Assembly (NCBI RefSeq): GCF_965283645.1
Contig: NZ_CBDIPG010000001.1
Span: 4,588,001 to 4,652,000, forward strand
Length of the DNA: 64,000 bases
DNA from: Kordia sp965283645
GTDB taxonomy: Bacteria > Bacteroidota > Bacteroidia > Flavobacteriales > Flavobacteriaceae
Direction: 5' to 3'
Shown here one piece after another: positions 54,420 to 64,000 of this stretch (position 1 is the stretch's first letter; each line of letters begins with the position of its first letter). The notes beneath the pieces were generated by a model. It did no database searches, was not told where the DNA came from, and saw only the letters and a program-made list of their open reading frames with translations. The position numbers were made by a program, and so were the translations under genes.

Positions 54420-55156
54420 TATTTGACAGCAATTAAAATGATTTCGGGGGAAATAAATCCGTTACGGATATCATGTTGTGTTGGTTCAAATGTAAGTGTT
54501 TTTACTTTAAAACCAATACTAGTCAATCGTTCTTTAAGTCCATTAGGAGAATAAACACGAACGTGATCTTCTTGTCCAAAATGTTTCAAACGATCTTCAG
54601 CGCTCGTTATGGCATCATTTTCATAAATTGCACCTTCTTTAAAAGGTGTCTGAATAAAAACAATTCCGTTGGGTTTGGTAACTCGATACAATTCTTGCAT
54701 CGCTTTGGTATCTTCTGAAATATGTTCCAATACATGGAAACAGATAATACGATCAAAAGAAGCTTCTTTTTGGTCAATATTAGTTATATCAAATTGAAAA
54801 TCAGCAATGAACTCATCTTCATAGTCAGAAGTAATATAGGAAATAGTTGTTCGTTTCTTTAGCTTTCGATATATGTTTCGCGAAGGAGAAAAATGCAATA
54901 CGTTTCCTTGTAAGTTATAGTTTGAATGTAGCAAACTCCAAAGACGACGATTTCTGGCTAAACTTCCACAAAATGGACATAGCAAATCATTATTTTTTAG
55001 TTTGATAAATGATTTTAGTTTTTTCTCACAAACGGCACATTGATGTGAGTTTCCTAAGTAAAAAATACCATGAAAAAACCTAAAAAAAGGCTCGTTATTG
55101 AAGATAAAACGATTTGGTAGTATCTTTTTTAGTGTTTTTTTTAGAGAATTATACAT
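54419..55156 (-). CDS. SAM-dependent methyltransferase with N-terminal zinc-ribbon-like motif
   Basis: 245 residues from the ATG at 55156, which overlaps the ftsE-like stop by 8 bp; a TTG at 55168 would add four residues. An N-terminal CAVCEKKL and LLCPFCGSLARNR pair of CxxC knuckles is followed by a class I methyltransferase core (FDRIICFHVLEHISEDTKAMQELYRVTKPNG). Likely modifies a glycan sugar. Confidence 0.85.
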   Translation of the reverse strand: MYNSLKKTLKKILPNRFIFNNEPFFRFFHGIFYLGNSHQCAVCEKKLKSFIKLKNNDLLCPFCGSLARNRRLWSLLHSNYNLQGNVLHFSPSRNIYRKLKKRTTISYITSDYEDEFIADFQFDITNIDQKEASFDRIICFHVLEHISEDTKAMQELYRVTKPNGIVFIQTPFKEGAIYENDAITSAEDRLKHFGQEDHVRVYSPNGLKERLTSIGFKVKTLTFEPTQHDIRNGFISPEIILIAVK

Positions 55157-55829
55157 TCTTTTGGACAACTTCGAAGACTTTGCCTCCGTCGCATTTGAGG
55201 GTTTTAGATGGATATTTTAAAATCATTGCATAATCGTGAGTCGCCATTAAAATAGTACGTCCATTTTTGTTAATTTCTTGTAATACTTGCATAACTTCCA
55301 TACTGGTTTGCGGATCTAAATTTCCAGTAGGTTCATCTGCAATAATCAATTCAGGATCGTTTAAAAGTGCGCGGGCAATAGCAATACGTTGTTGTTCTCC
55401 ACCTGAAAGTTGATGTGGATATTTGAAGTTTTTCGTTTTCATGCCAACTTTTCCCAACACTTCGTCAATTTTGGCTTCCATTTTATCTTTGTCTTTCCAG
55501 CCAGTAGCTTTTAATACAAACAACAAATTTGCTGAAACAGTTCTATCATTCAGTAATTGAAAATCTTGAAAAACAATCCCTAATTTTCTACGCAAAAAAG
55601 GAATTTCTTTTTCTTTCAAAGATTTCAAATCAAAATCAACAATACTTCCTTCACCTTCTGTCAAAGGCAGATCGCCATACAATGTTTTAATAAAACTACT
55701 TTTTCCCGAACCTGTTTTTCCAATCAAGTATACAAAATCACCTTTATTAATGGTAAGATCGATATCTGATAGAATTAGATTTTCTCTTTGAAAAATAGAA
55801 ACGTTTCTAAGATTGAGAATTTGCTCCAT
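55149..55829 (-). CDS. ftsE: FtsE-like ABC transporter ATPase
   Basis: 226 residues. Walker A is GKTGSGKSS, the Q-loop VFQDFQLL, the signature LSGGEQQRIAIARALL, Walker B LIIADEPTG and the H-loop ATHD. FtsE with FtsX controls peptidoglycan hydrolysis at division; no ftsX lies next to it here. It is the first gene of an operon that continues into glycan genes. A LolD-type ATPase is the alternative. Confidence 0.87.
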   Translation of the reverse strand: MEQILNLRNVSIFQRENLILSDIDLTINKGDFVYLIGKTGSGKSSFIKTLYGDLPLTEGEGSIVDFDLKSLKEKEIPFLRRKLGIVFQDFQLLNDRTVSANLLFVLKATGWKDKDKMEAKIDEVLGKVGMKTKNFKYPHQLSGGEQQRIAIARALLNDPELIIADEPTGNLDPQTSMEVMQVLQEINKNGRTILMATHDYAMILKYPSKTLKCDGGKVFEVVQKNV

Positions 55830-56240
55830 GTATTGTGAATGATTTTAAATAGAATACACAAAGTAAACAAATAAAATTCATTTTCTTGTATATGTATTCA
55901 AAGATTCACACATTGGTTGGCTAGGTTGCCAAAATTCAAAATCTATTCTATGATCTCTTTTTAAATGTTTTAGTGTTTGTATGTGTATTTGTTTTGTTTA
56001 ATTACAAAACGCACCATTTCAGTATTCAAAACTCTAACAATCTAGCCATCCATTAATCTAATAATCCACACCAAACATACTTATCCTAAAAAACACACGT
56101 TATCTCCATAAGACAATTGTGTTTTTCTTAACAAAAAGCAATTACGGAAAGTTGGCGTAACAGATATATTTACGTTAAGTTTGTAGGGAATAGAAAATAC
56201 AATCGCATTTCATTGCAAAACTCATAAAACAACAAGATTC
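55830..56240. other. Intergenic region between ftsE and the TPR gene
   Basis: 411 bp between divergent genes. No ORF seen. The promoter of the rightward gene lies at 56152-56183. Confidence 0.6.
56152..56183 (+). promoter_or_regulatory. Promoter of the TPR/beta-barrel operon
   Basis: TTG at 56152 and TAAGTTTG at 56176-56183 with 21-nt spacing fit the Bacteroidota -33/-7 pattern. Confidence 0.5.
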
Positions 56241-59200
56241 ATGAGCAAAAAACATCTTCAATTTATGCTATGCTTCGTGTTCGTATGTTTTCAACTATCA
56301 TACGCACAAAAAACCAAAGTGTACACACACGATTTAAAGGATTATAACCAAGCATTACATTTGTACAATAGTAAACAATACCAAGCTTCACAAGCACTTT
56401 TCGATCGTGTCAAAGGTGAAACAGATGATTATGAAACAGAAGCAAATTGTGCGTATTATATTGCCAATTGTGCCGTTCGTTTGAACCAATTGGGCGCAGA
56501 TAATATGATGGAAGATTTTGTAAAAAAATATCCAACAAGTACCAAGCGAAATTCGGCATATATTGACGTGGCAGATTACTATTTTGAAAATGGAAAATAT
56601 GCGCGCGCGTTGAAATGGTATGATAAATCTGGCGAAAAAGGACTTACAAATTCGCAACGTGAAGAGTATAACTTTAAAAAAGGATATGCGTATTTCACGT
56701 CTAAAAAATACGATCAGGCAAAAACGTATTTTCAGAAATTATTAGACTCTCAAAAATACGGTTCGCAAGCAAAATATTATACAGGATATATTGCTTACCA
56801 AGAAGATAGATACGAAGAAGCAAACGAATATTTTGAAGGCGTTTCGGAAGAAGATGAATTCAATGAAAAGCTATCCTATTTTAAAGCAGATATGAACTTT
56901 AAGCTTGGAAACTTTCAAAAAGCCATTGATTTATCTACGAAAGAATTGCCAAATGCAGACCGAAAAGAAATTTCTGAACTCAACAAAATTATTGGAGAAA
57001 GTTATTTTAATCTAAAAAAATATGAGGAAGCAATTCCATACTTAAAAGCATATAAAGGTAGAAGAGGAAGATGGAATAACACAGATTTCTATCAATTGGG
57101 ATATGCATATTACAAGCAAAAAGATTATGAAAATGCTATAAAACAATTCAATAAAATTGTAAGCGGGAACAATTCTATAGCGCAAAATGCATACTATCAC
57201 TTAGGTGAATGTTACTTAAATACAGACAAAAAACAACAAGCGTTAAACGCGTTTCGGAATGCGTCACAAATGGATTTTGATGTAAAAATTCAGGAAGATG
57301 CAGGATTAAATTATGCACGATTGAGTTATGAAATAGGAAATCCGTACGAAAGTGTTCCTTCTGTATTAACATCGTACTTAAAAAAATATCCAGAAACTGA
57401 ACACCAAGCAGAATTGGAAGAACTATTGGTAAGTTCATATATCACTTCAAAAGATTACGAAGCCGCTTTAAATTTACTAGAAGCTAGTAAAAAGTATAGC
57501 GACAAAGCAACGTACCAAAAAGTAGCTTTTTACAGAGCAATTGAACTATTTAATGATGGAAAATACCAAGATGCATTAACGTATTTTGAAAAATCATTAA
57601 AAGAAAACGAATCTCCAGAATACACAGCAAGAGCAACTTTTTGGAATGCTGAAACAAACTATTTATTAGATAATTATGATGTGGCGTTAGCAGGTTTTAA
57701 ATCATTTTCGAATGCAAATATCACCGATACGGAAGAAGCACAAACCATTGATTATAACTTAGCATATACGTATTTTAAACAAAAAGATTATGCAAATGCG
57801 ATCGCAAACTTTGAAAAATTCATTGCAAATAATGCAGCTGATAAAGGTCGTGTAAATGACAGTTACTTGCGTTTAGGTGACAGTCATTTTGTAACGAGTA
57901 AGTATGCGGCGGCAATTAAAGCATATGACAAAGCAATTGCCATGAAAGGTGTTGATGAAGATTATGCATACTTTCAAAAAGCAATAAGTTATGGCTTTAC
58001 AGGAAAAACAAAAACGAAAATTAGCGAATTAGATACGTTTACTAAAAAATATAAAAAATCGTCATTGCGTGATGATGCTTTATTCGAATTAGGAAATACA
58101 TACATCAGTGAAGAAAACATTGAAGACGGACTAAATACGTATGAGCAAATGGTAAAAGACTATCCAAAAAGTTCATACGTGCCGAAAGCAATTCTAAAAC
58201 AAGGATTGATCAATTACAACTCTGGGAAAAATCAAGTTGCATTAACGAAGTTTAGAGCGGTTGTTGCTAAATTTCCAAACACGGAAGAAGCGATTCAAGC
58301 TGTTGCAACAGCAAAATTAATTTATATTGAATTAGGCCAAGTGGAAGTATATGCAAATTGGGTAAAAAACCTAGACTTTGTTGATGTTACAGATGCTGAG
58401 TTGGACAATGCAACGTATGAAGCGGCTGAGAAACAATTTATCCAAAACAATACAGACAAAGCCATTAAAGGATTTGAAAAATACACACAACAATTTCCAA
58501 ACGGATTACACGCTACCAAAGCAAATTTCTATTTAGCACAATCGTATTTTAGCAAAGGAGAAACACAAAAAACAATTCCGTATTACGAATTTGTATTACA
58601 AACAGAGCGTAACGAATATACAGAACAAGCATTGGCACGTTTGGCGCAAGTATTCTTAGAAACGGATAGTTATACAAAAGCAATTCCAATATTAAAACGA
58701 TTGGAAGAAAGTGCAGATTTTCCGCAAAATATCACCTTTGCACAGTCAAACTTAATGAAGGCTAATTACGAACTCAACAGTTACGCACAAGCAGTAAGTT
58801 ATGCTGAAAAAGTATTGGCAAACGAAAAAGTAGACGATCGTATTAAAAGTGATGCACATGTAATCATTGCGCGTTCTGCTATTGCAACCAATGATGAAGA
58901 CAAAGCAAAATTAGCCTATATAGAAGTGCAAAAAATTGCAAAAGGAAAACTAGCGGCTGAAGCATTATACTATGAAGCTTATTTCAAAAACAAAGAAGGT
59001 GACAATGAAGGTTCTAATGTAGCTGTGCAAAAGCTCGTAAAAGACTATTCAAGTTACAAACAATTTGGCGCAAAAGGATTAATTCTAATGGCAAAAAACT
59101 TTTATGCTTTAGAAGATGCATTTCAAGCAACCTACATTTTAGAAAGTGTTATCAAAAACTTTACAGATTACACGGAAGAAGTTGCGGAAGCTGAAGCGGA

Positions 59201-59276
59201 ATTAGCTAAAATCAAAACGGCGGAAGCAAAACGGAATTCATCGGTAACGCCAGCGGAAGAAAAAGATGGAAACTAA
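56241..59276 (+). CDS. Large secreted tetratricopeptide-repeat protein
   Basis: 1011 residues. A signal peptide (MSKKHLQFMLCFVFVCFQLSYAQ) is followed by some 25 TPR-type helix pairs along the whole length (for example LHLYNSKQYQASQALFDRV, AIANFEKFIAN, AIKAYDKAIAM). It is predicted to be periplasmic and is probably a scaffold for the outer-membrane partner encoded immediately downstream, whose frame starts within or just after its 3' end. The pair is conserved in flavobacteria, from memory. Confidence 0.85.
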   Translation: MSKKHLQFMLCFVFVCFQLSYAQKTKVYTHDLKDYNQALHLYNSKQYQASQALFDRVKGETDDYETEANCAYYIANCAVRLNQLGADNMMEDFVKKYPTSTKRNSAYIDVADYYFENGKYARALKWYDKSGEKGLTNSQREEYNFKKGYAYFTSKKYDQAKTYFQKLLDSQKYGSQAKYYTGYIAYQEDRYEEANEYFEGVSEEDEFNEKLSYFKADMNFKLGNFQKAIDLSTKELPNADRKEISELNKIIGESYFNLKKYEEAIPYLKAYKGRRGRWNNTDFYQLGYAYYKQKDYENAIKQFNKIVSGNNSIAQNAYYHLGECYLNTDKKQQALNAFRNASQMDFDVKIQEDAGLNYARLSYEIGNPYESVPSVLTSYLKKYPETEHQAELEELLVSSYITSKDYEAALNLLEASKKYSDKATYQKVAFYRAIELFNDGKYQDALTYFEKSLKENESPEYTARATFWNAETNYLLDNYDVALAGFKSFSNANITDTEEAQTIDYNLAYTYFKQKDYANAIANFEKFIANNAADKGRVNDSYLRLGDSHFVTSKYAAAIKAYDKAIAMKGVDEDYAYFQKAISYGFTGKTKTKISELDTFTKKYKKSSLRDDALFELGNTYISEENIEDGLNTYEQMVKDYPKSSYVPKAILKQGLINYNSGKNQVALTKFRAVVAKFPNTEEAIQAVATAKLIYIELGQVEVYANWVKNLDFVDVTDAELDNATYEAAEKQFIQNNTDKAIKGFEKYTQQFPNGLHATKANFYLAQSYFSKGETQKTIPYYEFVLQTERNEYTEQALARLAQVFLETDSYTKAIPILKRLEESADFPQNITFAQSNLMKANYELNSYAQAVSYAEKVLANEKVDDRIKSDAHVIIARSAIATNDEDKAKLAYIEVQKIAKGKLAAEALYYEAYFKNKEGDNEGSNVAVQKLVKDYSSYKQFGAKGLILMAKNFYALEDAFQATYILESVIKNFTDYTEEVAEAEAELAKIKTAEAKRNSSVTPAEEKDGN

Positions 59277-59328
59277 TACCAACGACGACATTTTGAAATC
59301 AAACACAAACATACAAAGCAAGCACTCT

Positions 59329-61092
59329 ATGCGAAACCAAATATTAAAATCCAGTTTTATTCTAGCGATATTCTTTATGGCTAATTTGGCGAATGCTCAG
59401 AAAAAAGAAGACGATAAAGAGAAGGATAAGGAAGAAACCATCGGAACAGAAGTTGTAAACGTAGTTCGATCGTATACACCAACAATTTCGGATGCTTTCA
59501 AAATAAAACAAACGCCTTCGCTCAACGATAAAGAAACGAACAAAAAGAAAGAAATAAAATATTCAATCTTCTCGTTTCCAGTAGCATCAACGTTTACGCC
59601 AGCAAAAGGAAAAGCAGAAGGATTAAAGAAAGCTAAAAGAGAAAAACTATACAATACGTATCTATCTTTAGGTTTAGGAAACTACAACACAGCCGCACTT
59701 GATTTTTACACAAGTAGAGCTATTAGTAGAGATGAAACGTTTGATGTTTCTTTAAATCATCATTCTTCGCAAGGCGGAATTGACAATGTGCAATTGGATG
59801 ACAAATTTTTTGATACAAAGCTAGACTTAGCCTACATCAATCGTGGACGCGATTTATCTTGGAAAGGAAAACTAGGATATCAACATCAAATTTATAATTG
59901 GTATGGAGTGCCAGAATTCATCTTGCCTACTGATCAAATAGTAACAATTAGCGAACAACAAACCTATCATAATATATATGTTGGTGCTGATGTAAATATG
60001 GAAGATTCGTTTTTTAACGGCGGAAAAATATTATACAGAAGAATGTTTGATGCGTTTAGTTCAGGTGAAAACAGAGTAATCATTCAACCAGAATTTGAAG
60101 TAGAAATTGCTGGCGAATTAATCAAAACTACAGTAGATTTAGACTATGTCGGCGGAACGTTTGAAAACAACTTTCAAGAAACAGGAAGCATTGATTACAG
60201 TACGCTAAAAGCAGGAATCTCACCAAGTTTAGTGATTTTAAGAGATGATCTTACGGTAAACTTTGGTGCAGGAATCTATGTTGGTTTAGATATTGAAAAT
60301 AGTGAAAACGACATTTTTATCTATCCAAGAATAACTGCGCAATACAAACTAAGCGGAGACAATGTAATTGCATATGCAGGAATTGAAGGCGATTTAAAAC
60401 AAAACTCATATTACGATTTTGTACAAGAAAACAACTTTGTATCGCCAACGTTGGCAATTGCACCAACCGATCAACAATACAATGGGTATTTAGGAATCAA
60501 AGGAAAGCTGAATGCTAACGTAAGTTACAATGCACGTGCTTCGTATATTGGAGAAAACAACAAAGCGTTATTTCAAGCCAATCCATTCAATCCTTCTCCA
60601 ACAGCTGACAACGGATACACGTATGGAAACTCGTTCAATGTAGTGTATGACGATGTAACAACAATTGCAGTATTTGGAGAAATAAATGTAGACATTACAA
60701 GCAATTTCAAATTTGGAGTAAAAGCTGAATATTTCAATTATAGCACAGATCAACAAGCGGAAGCATGGAACTTACCAGAATTAGAAGCTTCAATTTTTGC
60801 AGATTACCAAATCACAGAAAACTGGTTTGCAGGTGCAAATATCTTCTACATTGGTGAACGTAAAGACTTAGTAAACCTCGGTGGAGGAGCTTTATCTCCA
60901 ACCACACCAACGGAAGTAACCTTAGATAGTTTTATAGATATAAATGCACACCTTGGCTATCGTTTCAACGACAGATTAACAGCGTTTGTAAAAGCAAACA
61001 ACATTGCAAATCAAGACTATCAACGTTGGGTAAATTTCCCAGTACAACAATTTCAAATCATGGGTGGAGCAACGTATAAGTTTGACTTCTAG
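59329..61092 (+). CDS. Outer-membrane beta-barrel protein (TonB-dependent-receptor-like C-terminal domain)
   Basis: 587 residues from the ATG at 59329, where a signal peptide starts (MRNQILKSSFILAIFFMANLANAQ); an ATG at 59266 would overlap the TPR gene and put 21 residues before it. A Lys/Glu-rich stretch after the signal leads into a barrel with alternating strands and the typical terminal aromatic strand ending YKFDF. It lacks a recognisable plug domain. Probably a partner of the TPR protein. Confidence 0.8.
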   Translation: MRNQILKSSFILAIFFMANLANAQKKEDDKEKDKEETIGTEVVNVVRSYTPTISDAFKIKQTPSLNDKETNKKKEIKYSIFSFPVASTFTPAKGKAEGLKKAKREKLYNTYLSLGLGNYNTAALDFYTSRAISRDETFDVSLNHHSSQGGIDNVQLDDKFFDTKLDLAYINRGRDLSWKGKLGYQHQIYNWYGVPEFILPTDQIVTISEQQTYHNIYVGADVNMEDSFFNGGKILYRRMFDAFSSGENRVIIQPEFEVEIAGELIKTTVDLDYVGGTFENNFQETGSIDYSTLKAGISPSLVILRDDLTVNFGAGIYVGLDIENSENDIFIYPRITAQYKLSGDNVIAYAGIEGDLKQNSYYDFVQENNFVSPTLAIAPTDQQYNGYLGIKGKLNANVSYNARASYIGENNKALFQANPFNPSPTADNGYTYGNSFNVVYDDVTTIAVFGEINVDITSNFKFGVKAEYFNYSTDQQAEAWNLPELEASIFADYQITENWFAGANIFYIGERKDLVNLGGGALSPTTPTEVTLDSFIDINAHLGYRFNDRLTAFVKANNIANQDYQRWVNFPVQQFQIMGGATYKFDF

Positions 61093-61115
61093 AAAATAAC
61101 AAAGTATAAACATCG

Positions 61116-61147
61116 AAAGCGTTCAATTCACATTGAGCGCTTTTTTT
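61116..61147 (+). terminator. Terminator of the TPR/beta-barrel operon
   Basis: AAAGCGTTCAAT and ATTGAGCGCTTT form a 12-bp stem with loop TCAC, followed by seven T. Confidence 0.85.
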
Positions 61148-61233
61148 GTGAATTATCTTTTCAAAAACAAAAAGCTGCACAACAAAACATCAAAAAGTTG
61201 TATTTTTAAACCTTCAAACCAAAAAATCACCAA

Positions 61234-62859
61234 ATGCAAAAACTAACCGCATTACTATTACTAGCATTCCTATGCTTTTCATGTTCCCAAAGAGAAGAAG
61301 TAGATACAATTATTTTCAATGCAATTATTTATACAGTTGATACTGAATTTTCAAAGGCAGAAGCGTTTGCTGTAAAAGATGGAAAATTTGTAGCCGTTGG
61401 AAACACCAATGAAATTCTAGAAAAATACGAAGCAACAAAAACGATAGATGTAGCTGGAAAAGCCGTTTTTCCAGGACTTATTGATGCACATTGTCATTTC
61501 TATGGTTTAGGAATGAATATGCAAAGTGTCGATTTAGTCGGAACAAAAAGTTATGAAGATGTGCTAGCAAAAGTTGAAGCGTTTCAAAAAGAAAAAAATG
61601 CACCTTTCATTGTTGGAAGAGGTTGGGATCAAAATGATTGGGAAGTACAAGAGTTTCCAACAAAAGAACGTTTAGACGAACTATTTCCAAATACACCAGT
61701 AGCGTTAATGCGTGTTGACGGGCATGCGTATTTGGCAAATCAGAAAGCATTGGATATGGCAGGAATAACTGCTGAAACAAAAATTGCTGGTGGCGAAATT
61801 CAACTAAAAGATGGAAAACTCACAGGAATTTTAGTGGACAATCCAATGGATTTAATTGATAAAGTTATTCCAAAACCATCCAAAAAACAACAAATTCAAG
61901 CGTTGCAAGATGCGGAAAAAGCATGTTTTGCATTCGGTTTAACCACAATTAACGATGCCGGATTGGATAAAAACGTCATCAATCTCATTGATAGTTTGCA
62001 AAAAGCAGACGCGTTGAGCATGCGTATTTATGCAATGATTAGCAATACGCCAGCAAATGTGGAACATTACATCAACAAAAAACCATACAAAACAGATTAC
62101 TTAAATGTGCGTTCATTTAAAGTTTACGGTGATGGTGCTTTGGGTTCGCGTGGTGCTGTATTAAAAGAATCGTACAGTGATAAAGAAAATCATTTTGGTG
62201 CAATGGTAATTAATCCAGAAGATTTATCAAAATTGGCGGCGCGAATTGCAAAAACGGAATACCAAATGAACACACATGCTATTGGCGATTCGGCAAACTA
62301 TCAAGTCTTAAAAACCTATGCCAGTGTGCTAGAAGGGCAAACAGATCGCCGTTGGAAAATAGAACACGCACAAGTAATTGATGAAGCAGATTTTGAACAA
62401 TTCAAAAACAAAAACATCATTCCGTCTGTACAACCTACGCATGCAACAAGTGACATGTATTGGGCAGGTGAACGTTTGGGCGATAAACGTTTAAAAGACG
62501 CATATGCGTATAAAAAATTATTAGAAATTTCAGGTCAAGTAGCTTTAGGGACCGACTTTCCGGTAGAAGATGTAAGTACGTTTAAAACATTTTATGCGGC
62601 TGTTGCCAGAAAAGACTCAGAACAATATCCAAAAGATGGTTTTCAAATGGAAAATGCGTTATCTCGTGAGGAAACACTCAAAGGAATGACCATTTGGGCG
62701 GCGTATAGTAACTTTGAAGAAGCAGAAAAAGGAAGTATTGAAGTTGGAAAATTTGCAGACTTTATCGTTTTAGACAAAAATATTATGGAAATTCCTGAAA
62801 AAGAAATCTTAAATACAAACGTTACAGAAACTTATTTGGCTGGAAAGAAAGTAAATTAG
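61234..62859 (+). CDS. Lipoprotein amidohydrolase (YtcJ-like)
   Basis: 541 residues. The lipobox is LCFSC (Cys17). The amidohydrolase superfamily site is visible: DAHCHFYG (HxH), NTHAIGDSANYQVL, IEHAQVI and GTDFPVED (metal Asp). It belongs to the amidohydrolase 3 group that includes YtcJ. It is expected to hydrolyse an amide-type substrate on the periplasmic side; the substrate is unknown. Confidence 0.9.
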   Translation: MQKLTALLLLAFLCFSCSQREEVDTIIFNAIIYTVDTEFSKAEAFAVKDGKFVAVGNTNEILEKYEATKTIDVAGKAVFPGLIDAHCHFYGLGMNMQSVDLVGTKSYEDVLAKVEAFQKEKNAPFIVGRGWDQNDWEVQEFPTKERLDELFPNTPVALMRVDGHAYLANQKALDMAGITAETKIAGGEIQLKDGKLTGILVDNPMDLIDKVIPKPSKKQQIQALQDAEKACFAFGLTTINDAGLDKNVINLIDSLQKADALSMRIYAMISNTPANVEHYINKKPYKTDYLNVRSFKVYGDGALGSRGAVLKESYSDKENHFGAMVINPEDLSKLAARIAKTEYQMNTHAIGDSANYQVLKTYASVLEGQTDRRWKIEHAQVIDEADFEQFKNKNIIPSVQPTHATSDMYWAGERLGDKRLKDAYAYKKLLEISGQVALGTDFPVEDVSTFKTFYAAVARKDSEQYPKDGFQMENALSREETLKGMTIWAAYSNFEEAEKGSIEVGKFADFIVLDKNIMEIPEKEILNTNVTETYLAGKKVN

Positions 62860-63061
62860 ATCGTTGGACTTCTTGGATTATTAGATTTTTAGAAATCACT
62901 AATACATATATTTTTGAAGTCAATAGCTGTTGCATTACGCATAATTGAAATCAAAATGAAAATACTTAAAAGTTGTCAAGATGCAATAAACAGTTAGTAT
63001 TCTGTCTCTATTCAATAATCCAAAGCGTGAGCGTAATAAAAAATCTAACAATTCTATAAAA

Positions 63062-63095
63062 GAAAAAAACTCAGAAATCTTACGACTTCTGAGTT
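63062..63095 (-). terminator. Terminator of the DUF2911 gene
   Basis: AACTCAGAA pairs with TTCTGAGTT (63068-63095), with a T run following on the minus strand. Confidence 0.75.
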
Positions 63096-63132
63096 CTTCA
63101 AATAACCAATAATAACAATAAATAAAGAATAA

Positions 63133-63672
63133 TTAAAAACTAAACGGTACAGCAACGCTGATATTGTCCCATGCTAATATCATGTTGGTACCATCAGTTT
63201 CTTTTTTGAACGCAATTGAAAAATATTCAACGGTATCAATATTGTTTACAGGAACGTCTAATCGGGCAACATCTTTGTCCTTATCATAATAATAAGAGCC
63301 CCAAACGTCCGTGTCTGAATTTAAAATAATTGTCCAAGATCTTTTTCCAGGAATCGTAAATAAAGTATACGTTCCAGCCTTGATTTCTTTATCGCCAAAT
63401 TTTACATCTTGGAAAAACGTAACTTCAGTAGCTTCGTTTGCGCCTGTTCTCCATATTTTATCATAAGGAACTAAGTTTCCGAAAATAGATCTTCCTTTCT
63501 TTTGTGGTCTTCCATATACAACCTTAATAACAGGAGGCGCATTTCTTTTTGACTTAAAATAACTAATATCATGAGGACTTTTGTCGATATCGCTAAATTT
63601 TTGCGCGGAAACATCAACACTACAAAATAATAGTGCGATTAAAAAAACGGTAGCTAAAAAGCTTTTTTTCAT
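63133..63672 (-). CDS. DUF2911 secreted protein
   Basis: 179 residues with a signal peptide (MKKSFLATVFLIALLFCSVDVSAQ). The DUF2911 domain is recognised by VVYGRPQKKGRSIFGNLVPYDKIWRTGANEATEVTF and AGTYTLFTIPGKRSWTIILN. Periplasmic, function unknown, common in Bacteroidota. Confidence 0.9.
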   Translation of the reverse strand: MKKSFLATVFLIALLFCSVDVSAQKFSDIDKSPHDISYFKSKRNAPPVIKVVYGRPQKKGRSIFGNLVPYDKIWRTGANEATEVTFFQDVKFGDKEIKAGTYTLFTIPGKRSWTIILNSDTDVWGSYYYDKDKDVARLDVPVNNIDTVEYFSIAFKKETDGTNMILAWDNISVAVPFSF

Positions 63673-63872
63673 GATGAATTATTTATGACATAAAACTACT
63701 AAAACTTATTCTTAGAATAATGTTAAACTTTTGCTGCAGATGTTAAAATTCTACAGACTTGTATAAAGTACGCTTTCATCATGAGTAAATTATCAATAAG
63801 TAAGGTGAAGCCATACAAATTTCTCAAAAAAATACAATAATTTTAAATACTTAATAATCTAAAACCAATATC

Positions 63873-64000
63873 ATGAAGAAAAAAAAACAAGTTCAGTTTT
63901 TACAATTTAAAACAAGTACCATCGTAAATTTTTCGAACATACAAAGTGTCAAAGGAGGATTTAGAAACTTTACAGGAGATTCCTGTTTTGAAGTTTGCAA
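63873..64000 (+). CDS. GG-leader peptide gene, cut by the window end
   Basis: The first 42 residues are visible. The leader MKKKKQVQFLQFKTSTIVNF continues to a double glycine (SVKGG), and the start of the core contains two Cys (DSCFEVC). The leader resembles that of the peptide at 35143. The palindromic operator of the 31-35 kb peptides is not seen upstream. Confidence 0.65.
   Translation, partial: MKKKKQVQFLQFKTSTIVNFSNIQSVKGGFRNFTGDSCFEVC

Noticed and set aside
63781..63840. 19-codon ORF before the last peptide gene
   Set aside because: It starts with a leader-like MSKLSISKVKP but stops quickly without GG or core; too short to support as a gene.

Overview
The window is AT-rich DNA from a Bacteroidota bacterium, almost certainly a marine-type member of the Flavobacteriaceae. 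The evidence is the Bacteroidota -7 promoter box (TAnnTTTG) in front of many genes, flavobacterial lipoprotein signals, an exosortase K/MSEP-CTERM pair, and a tmRNA whose tag ends GENNYALAA. The abundance of TPR-AraC regulators and double-glycine peptides makes me think of Kordia or a near relative, but that is a guess.

Left part (1-15.5 kb), accessory in character. A defence-like trio opens the window: a superfamily 1 helicase with a C-terminal Vsr-like nuclease domain (cut by the window start), a TerB-like/BRCT protein and an ApeA-like HEPN protein. Next comes a grasp-with-spasm RiPP locus: two GG-leader precursors, a lipoprotein, an ATP-grasp maturase, a previously unmarked 52-codon ORF and a SPASM-domain maturase. 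Small membrane or lipoprotein genes and a repressor-like regulator follow. From 10.3 to 13.7 kb there are almost no genes: two tiny membrane-peptide ORFs sit in hairpin-rich DNA, followed by 122-bp, 119-bp and 11/44-bp tandem repeats and diverged dispersed repeats. A large serine recombinase closes this part. Its 3' end runs antisense into the 3' end of ssrA (tmRNA), the picture expected of an integrative element lodged at ssrA.

Middle (16-29.8 kb), chromosomal in character: an alanine dehydrogenase/saccharopine dehydrogenase-type enzyme, a large surface lipoprotein (TSP3 and Calx-beta), an exosortase K operon (small membrane protein, XrtK, MSEP-CTERM protein, DUF1361 protein), creD, and a winged-helix regulator with its membrane partner. 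That regulator operon and creD share a nearly identical 24-bp upstream element. Two tandem paralogous membrane histidine kinases follow.

29.8-35.5 kb holds what I consider the most interesting unit. Two paralogous proteins built as signal peptide, TPR, one membrane helix and a cytoplasmic AraC DNA-binding domain are each followed by small GG-leader, Cys-containing peptide genes. Three of those peptide genes share a palindrome (TCGTNATTTATAAATTACGA and variants) placed exactly 32 nt upstream of a TATATTTG -7 box. This looks like a membrane-regulator/secreted-peptide circuit that I do not recognise as described.

Right part (35.5-64 kb): housekeeping genes (kdsA, typA, dps, trmL, an ftsE-like gene) and a cell-surface polysaccharide region split into two blocks at 40-47 kb and 50-55 kb. 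That region holds FdtA/FdtB-type 3-amino-3,6-dideoxyhexose enzymes, a Wzx flippase, glycosyltransferases, methyltransferases and acyltransferases. A large TPR protein with an outer-membrane beta-barrel partner, an amidohydrolase lipoprotein, a DUF2911 protein and the start of another GG-leader peptide gene follow at the right edge.
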